Below are positions 51,299 through 64,000 of a stretch of DNA of 64,000 nucleotides, piece after piece (position 1 is the stretch's first letter; every line of letters begins with the position of its first letter). A model generated the notes under the pieces. The model saw only the letters and a program-made list of their open reading frames with translations. It was not told the origin of the DNA and searched no databases. The translations under genes were made by a program, and so were the position numbers. The stretch covers positions 912,430-976,429 of the forward strand of contig VZRS01000476.1 in assembly GCA_013398055.1 (NCBI GenBank). The letters are read 5' to 3'. This DNA is from Ifrita kowaldi. Taxonomy: Eukaryota > Chordata > Aves > Passeriformes > Cinclosomatidae.

Positions 51299-53640
51299 GT
51301 ATGTCTTGTTTTTACTCTCTTATAGATCCAATATATTGAATGCTTCAGCTGTGTAATAGACTTGAATTGCTACCTAAGAGCTTGAAATTTAAAATCACTT
51401 CAGTGTGAGCATCAAGCTCATTGATTAGTCACTTAATTCTAGTATGCCAGTCAGTTCCCCTCCATTTTCATAGCTTTCTCCTTGTCACATTGCCTGTGTC
51501 TGCTTTCTTTCTTAATTCACACATGAACTTATTTTTTATAAATTTATGCTATATCTCCATCCCAGTTAATTTAAATTTGTCTTTTGTATTTAGCTATTTT
51601 TCTCATCCATGCTTCTGTTTTGCTGATATCTTACTGTTGCCTTAAAATGGTAAAAAATGCGTTGATTCACGGAAGTTGGGTTTTCAGATTGGGAACCCAG
51701 TCCCACTTTCTGTTTTCCCAGTGTGCCATGATGGTGAGGTACAGGGGGCAGTGGGATTATCTGCTCTGTGAGTACCCTGTGTGGGGTTCCCCTGGTGCTC
51801 TGCCTGGCAGGGCAGTGCAGCTCGCCGGGGATGGGGCTGCCCAGAGCCGGGGGACAGCGGGGGCTGAGTGCTGCTTCTGCTGGTGGGTTATGATTGCAGC
51901 AAAGCGTGGTACCTAGTTTCAGTGCACCTCCTTTAGTTGGAAGACGAAGAATATGTCTGAACTTCTGTTTCCATTTTCTTTGTGTAGCTGTGATGTATTA
52001 GAAACATTCTGGGAAATACGAATTTATTTGAACGTTCTTACTTTTTTCTTTTGGAAGCAGATGGATTAATCCGTTTCATCCTCCTGGTTTTACTCAGCTG
52101 TCATCACCTGCATGTTGCGTAGTGAAAAGTTCATTTCTTCCTACTTCTTATCACTCCCCAAACTTGAAACATCCTTTATCTGTTTTGACATACAAAAAGA
52201 AAAGGCAGATTCTTTCAGGAAGGGAAGGGAGTTGATCTTGATCTTCTGTGCCAAACAAGTATGGAAGACACCACTTGTGCTCTAGAGAAATAAGTTCTGT
52301 GGTATTCTTGTTCTCACAGGGAGAACTCAGGCAGCTAAAGATGTAATGTAGGTCAGTTTATCTAAAATGTTATCTGAGAGCTATTTTTCAGTAGAGGAAC
52401 AGCAGTGAACAAATATTTATTTGGTTCACTACAAGACCTGTGAAGGTGGAAACAAGATTACTTCCTGGAAAATTTTGTGTAGCTTCTAAACCTATGAATC
52501 ATAGCTCAACTACTGCTTATTTATAGCACCGTAGTATGTTGTGTACATTGAAATACAGATCAGAGGGCATAAATTCTCTGGAAGTTTAACAGCATTCTTG
52601 TGAAGGAGAGGAGGTTGGACTCGTCCCCCTGGAAAGAGAAGAAATGGCTGTGAGGCAGAGGATGTAGGTGTCAGTAGAACTTAACCTGCCATTTTTGTGT
52701 ATTAAACCTTTAAAAATAGCAAAATGGGACAAAGTCTGTTAGACACTTTTCTCCAGCATTTGACATGATCTTTGGGGGCATACGGGGGATGAAACTGTTT
52801 CTATTTACATTGCTGCAGGTTGTTCCTGTTCCCCAATAAGGGCAGTAGGCAGCTTGTGAGGTGAAAATCATGAAAAGCGCACATCTCATTTTGCATGTTG
52901 GCAAAAGTGGTGTTTATTCAGCAGCAGCAGGTAGGCCAGAAGTTCTGTGCAGGATTATCCCAGGGATTCTTGGAGCGCCTCGCAGCGGAGCGCAGGATGG
53001 GGCCGCTCCGGTGGGAGCTGCGCCTTCGGGGCCGGCCGCCGGAGCCACCTGGTGGCATTGCAGCGAAATTGGAAAAGGGGCCTCTGCCGTAATTAACTGA
53101 AAACACCCTATTGAAAAACACTTTTCTTTTGAAGTTTGTACATGATAATTCACTTAATTCGCTTGAGCTTTCCTCTCTGAAAGACTAAGCTAAGGGGATC
53201 CAAGCACTTCGTTTTTGTGAAGCAGTGTGTGCCAGTGCAGAAGTGTCTTTTTTTGTATCAGTTTTCAGTGAAAATTTATAATTACCTGCCCTTTATGCTT
53301 TGCCCTCGTCATAGGTTAAACTTACCTGTTAAAGATGAGGAGTTTTTATCAAATTCAACATTTATATATTTGGTTAGGCGAGTGTGGAGAAAAGCATCTC
53401 TATTGCTATTACCTTTCGTTGAGAGCACTTGAATATTTTTCCAAAGGATCAAAACACTGAATTAAGTCTAGAGGGCAGAAGATAAAAGCAGGTACCCTGT
53501 TTGATGTATTCGAACAGTGAAAGAAATACTTTTGTATGATTTTAGGTTCTGGTATAGAGTTTTAGTATATAGTTACATCAAGCTCCTGGCTTGCATTAGT
53601 CTTCCTTTTGGTAAGCAGTAAAGTTTCAAAGCATTTATAG
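51299..53640 (+). other. ARHGAP21: ARHGAP21 intron, left part, with GC-rich islets
   Basis: AT-rich intron interrupted by two GC-richer islets, at about 51710-51905 and 52960-53065. The second carries several CpGs and a CTCF-like core at 53044-53055. No exon is supported here. A 110-residue open frame over the first islet (51584-51916) has no recognisable domain. Confidence 0.6.
52960..53065. promoter_or_regulatory. intronic CpG-rich islet with CTCF-like core
   Basis: About 100 bp is strongly GC- and CpG-rich inside AT-rich intron. On the minus strand 53055-53044 reads CCACCAGGTGGC, which satisfies the published CTCF core consensus CCASYAGRKGGC at all twelve positions. An insulator or loop-anchor role is an inference; the islet could instead be part of an unrecognised repeat. 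Confidence 0.3.
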
Positions 53641-53889
53641 TGGAAGGTAATGCAAATTTGTCCAGGTGAGCTCTAAACTGGGAATGACACAGGAGCAAGA
53701 TAATGGCCCAGAAGCAAGATTGGGTTGTCAGGCAAAAGAGGTAGGATGCTGTGAAGAGGAGACATCCTATGGTCGACAGCTGGGACAGAAGGGGACCTCC
53801 TCAACTGCACATGAAGAAGAGAGAGCCTACAGAACAGCATCATGGAGCTCCCATGCCTTTTTCAGGAGCTCTCTGAAACCCCTGCACGC

Positions 53890-54275
53890 TCACACATCAC
53901 AGAGTGGGGCTGGTGGGATATCTCACAGGAGAGGGCCAGGGTGCTGCAGTGGGTGAGCAGAGGCACTTTGGGAAGAACAGGTTGGGAGACCACAGAGGTC
54001 AAGTTACCTTCGTGGCCCAGTTGTGAGAGAACAGCAGGGATGCAAGGAACTCTGGCTTGGGATGGATGGGGAGCTGGCTCAGAGCCCGTGGTCAGGATTT
54101 GTGGGCAGTGTTTTGGTGGGTGTCTGCTACTGCCCTCTCATGGAGGAAGTAGCCAAGGCTTTCTTCAGACAAGCGGTGGAGGCTTCACATATTGCACGTG
54201 CTGCTCCCTGCGGGAGACTTCAGCACCCCGTTACCTGCTGGAAGGGCATCACAACAGATTCACCCTAAATATTTT
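53890..54275 (+). mobile_element. CR1-type LINE endonuclease fragment
   Basis: The block encodes pieces of the CR1 ORF2 apurinic-like endonuclease in the + orientation. From about 53905 to 54010 it resembles the region reading 'gctggtgggatctcac ... gtgctgcagtgggtgagcagaggcact' in avian CR1 copies. From 54083 to 54268 one frame gives SVLVGVCYCPLMEE, KAFFRQAVEASH and LQHPVTCWKG, cognates of the VVGVCYRPP, EAFFRQLEEAS and FNHPDICWK motifs of the family. The frame is disrupted and the GDF residues fall in a shifted frame, so the copy is dead. The 145-residue open frame at 53842-54279 is a shifted reading of this repeat. The repeat may start further left, near 53650. Confidence 0.8.

Positions 54276-64000
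<9,725 letters not shown>

Overview
The window looks like vertebrate nuclear DNA, most likely from a bird. It has long AT-rich introns, a CpG-rich island at the left edge, spliced coding exons with GT/AG borders, and broken CR1-type LINE fragments, the dominant avian retroelement family. There are no bacterial-style operons, CRISPR arrays, rRNA or tRNA genes that I can see.

The only protein-coding gene I can support is the 5' part of ARHGAP21, which encodes the large Rho GTPase-activating protein 21, on the + strand. Three consecutive coding exons are visible at 45597-45779, 51274-51298 and 62311-62403. Joined, they read as the acidic N-terminal leader and roughly the first half of the PDZ domain, and the gene continues beyond the right edge. 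The exon phases fit end to end (0/0, 0/1, 1/1) and every border has canonical splice sites. The pleckstrin-homology and RhoGAP domains would lie further right.

Region by region: 1 to about 950 is a GC- and CpG-rich island that probably holds the promoter and 5' untranslated first exon. From about 950 to 45596 is one very long intron of some 44.6 kb, containing two CR1 fragments (about 14254-15340 and 17495-17800), a 41-bp tandem duplication, several G/T-rich tracts and one A/C-rich tract. 45780-51273, 51299-62310 and 62404-64000 are the next introns. The third of these four introns holds another CR1 endonuclease fragment and two GC-rich islets.

The start codon of ARHGAP21 could not be placed. 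An ATG at 716 resembles the start I recall for the mammalian protein but closes after four codons, close to an unresolved base (N at 768). The observations most worth checking are this start-codon problem, a strong recursive-splice-site candidate at 3830/3831, the 25-nt microexon, and a GC islet with a CTCF-like core. I found no sign of a new defence, mobile or biosynthetic system; most of the window is ordinary intron.
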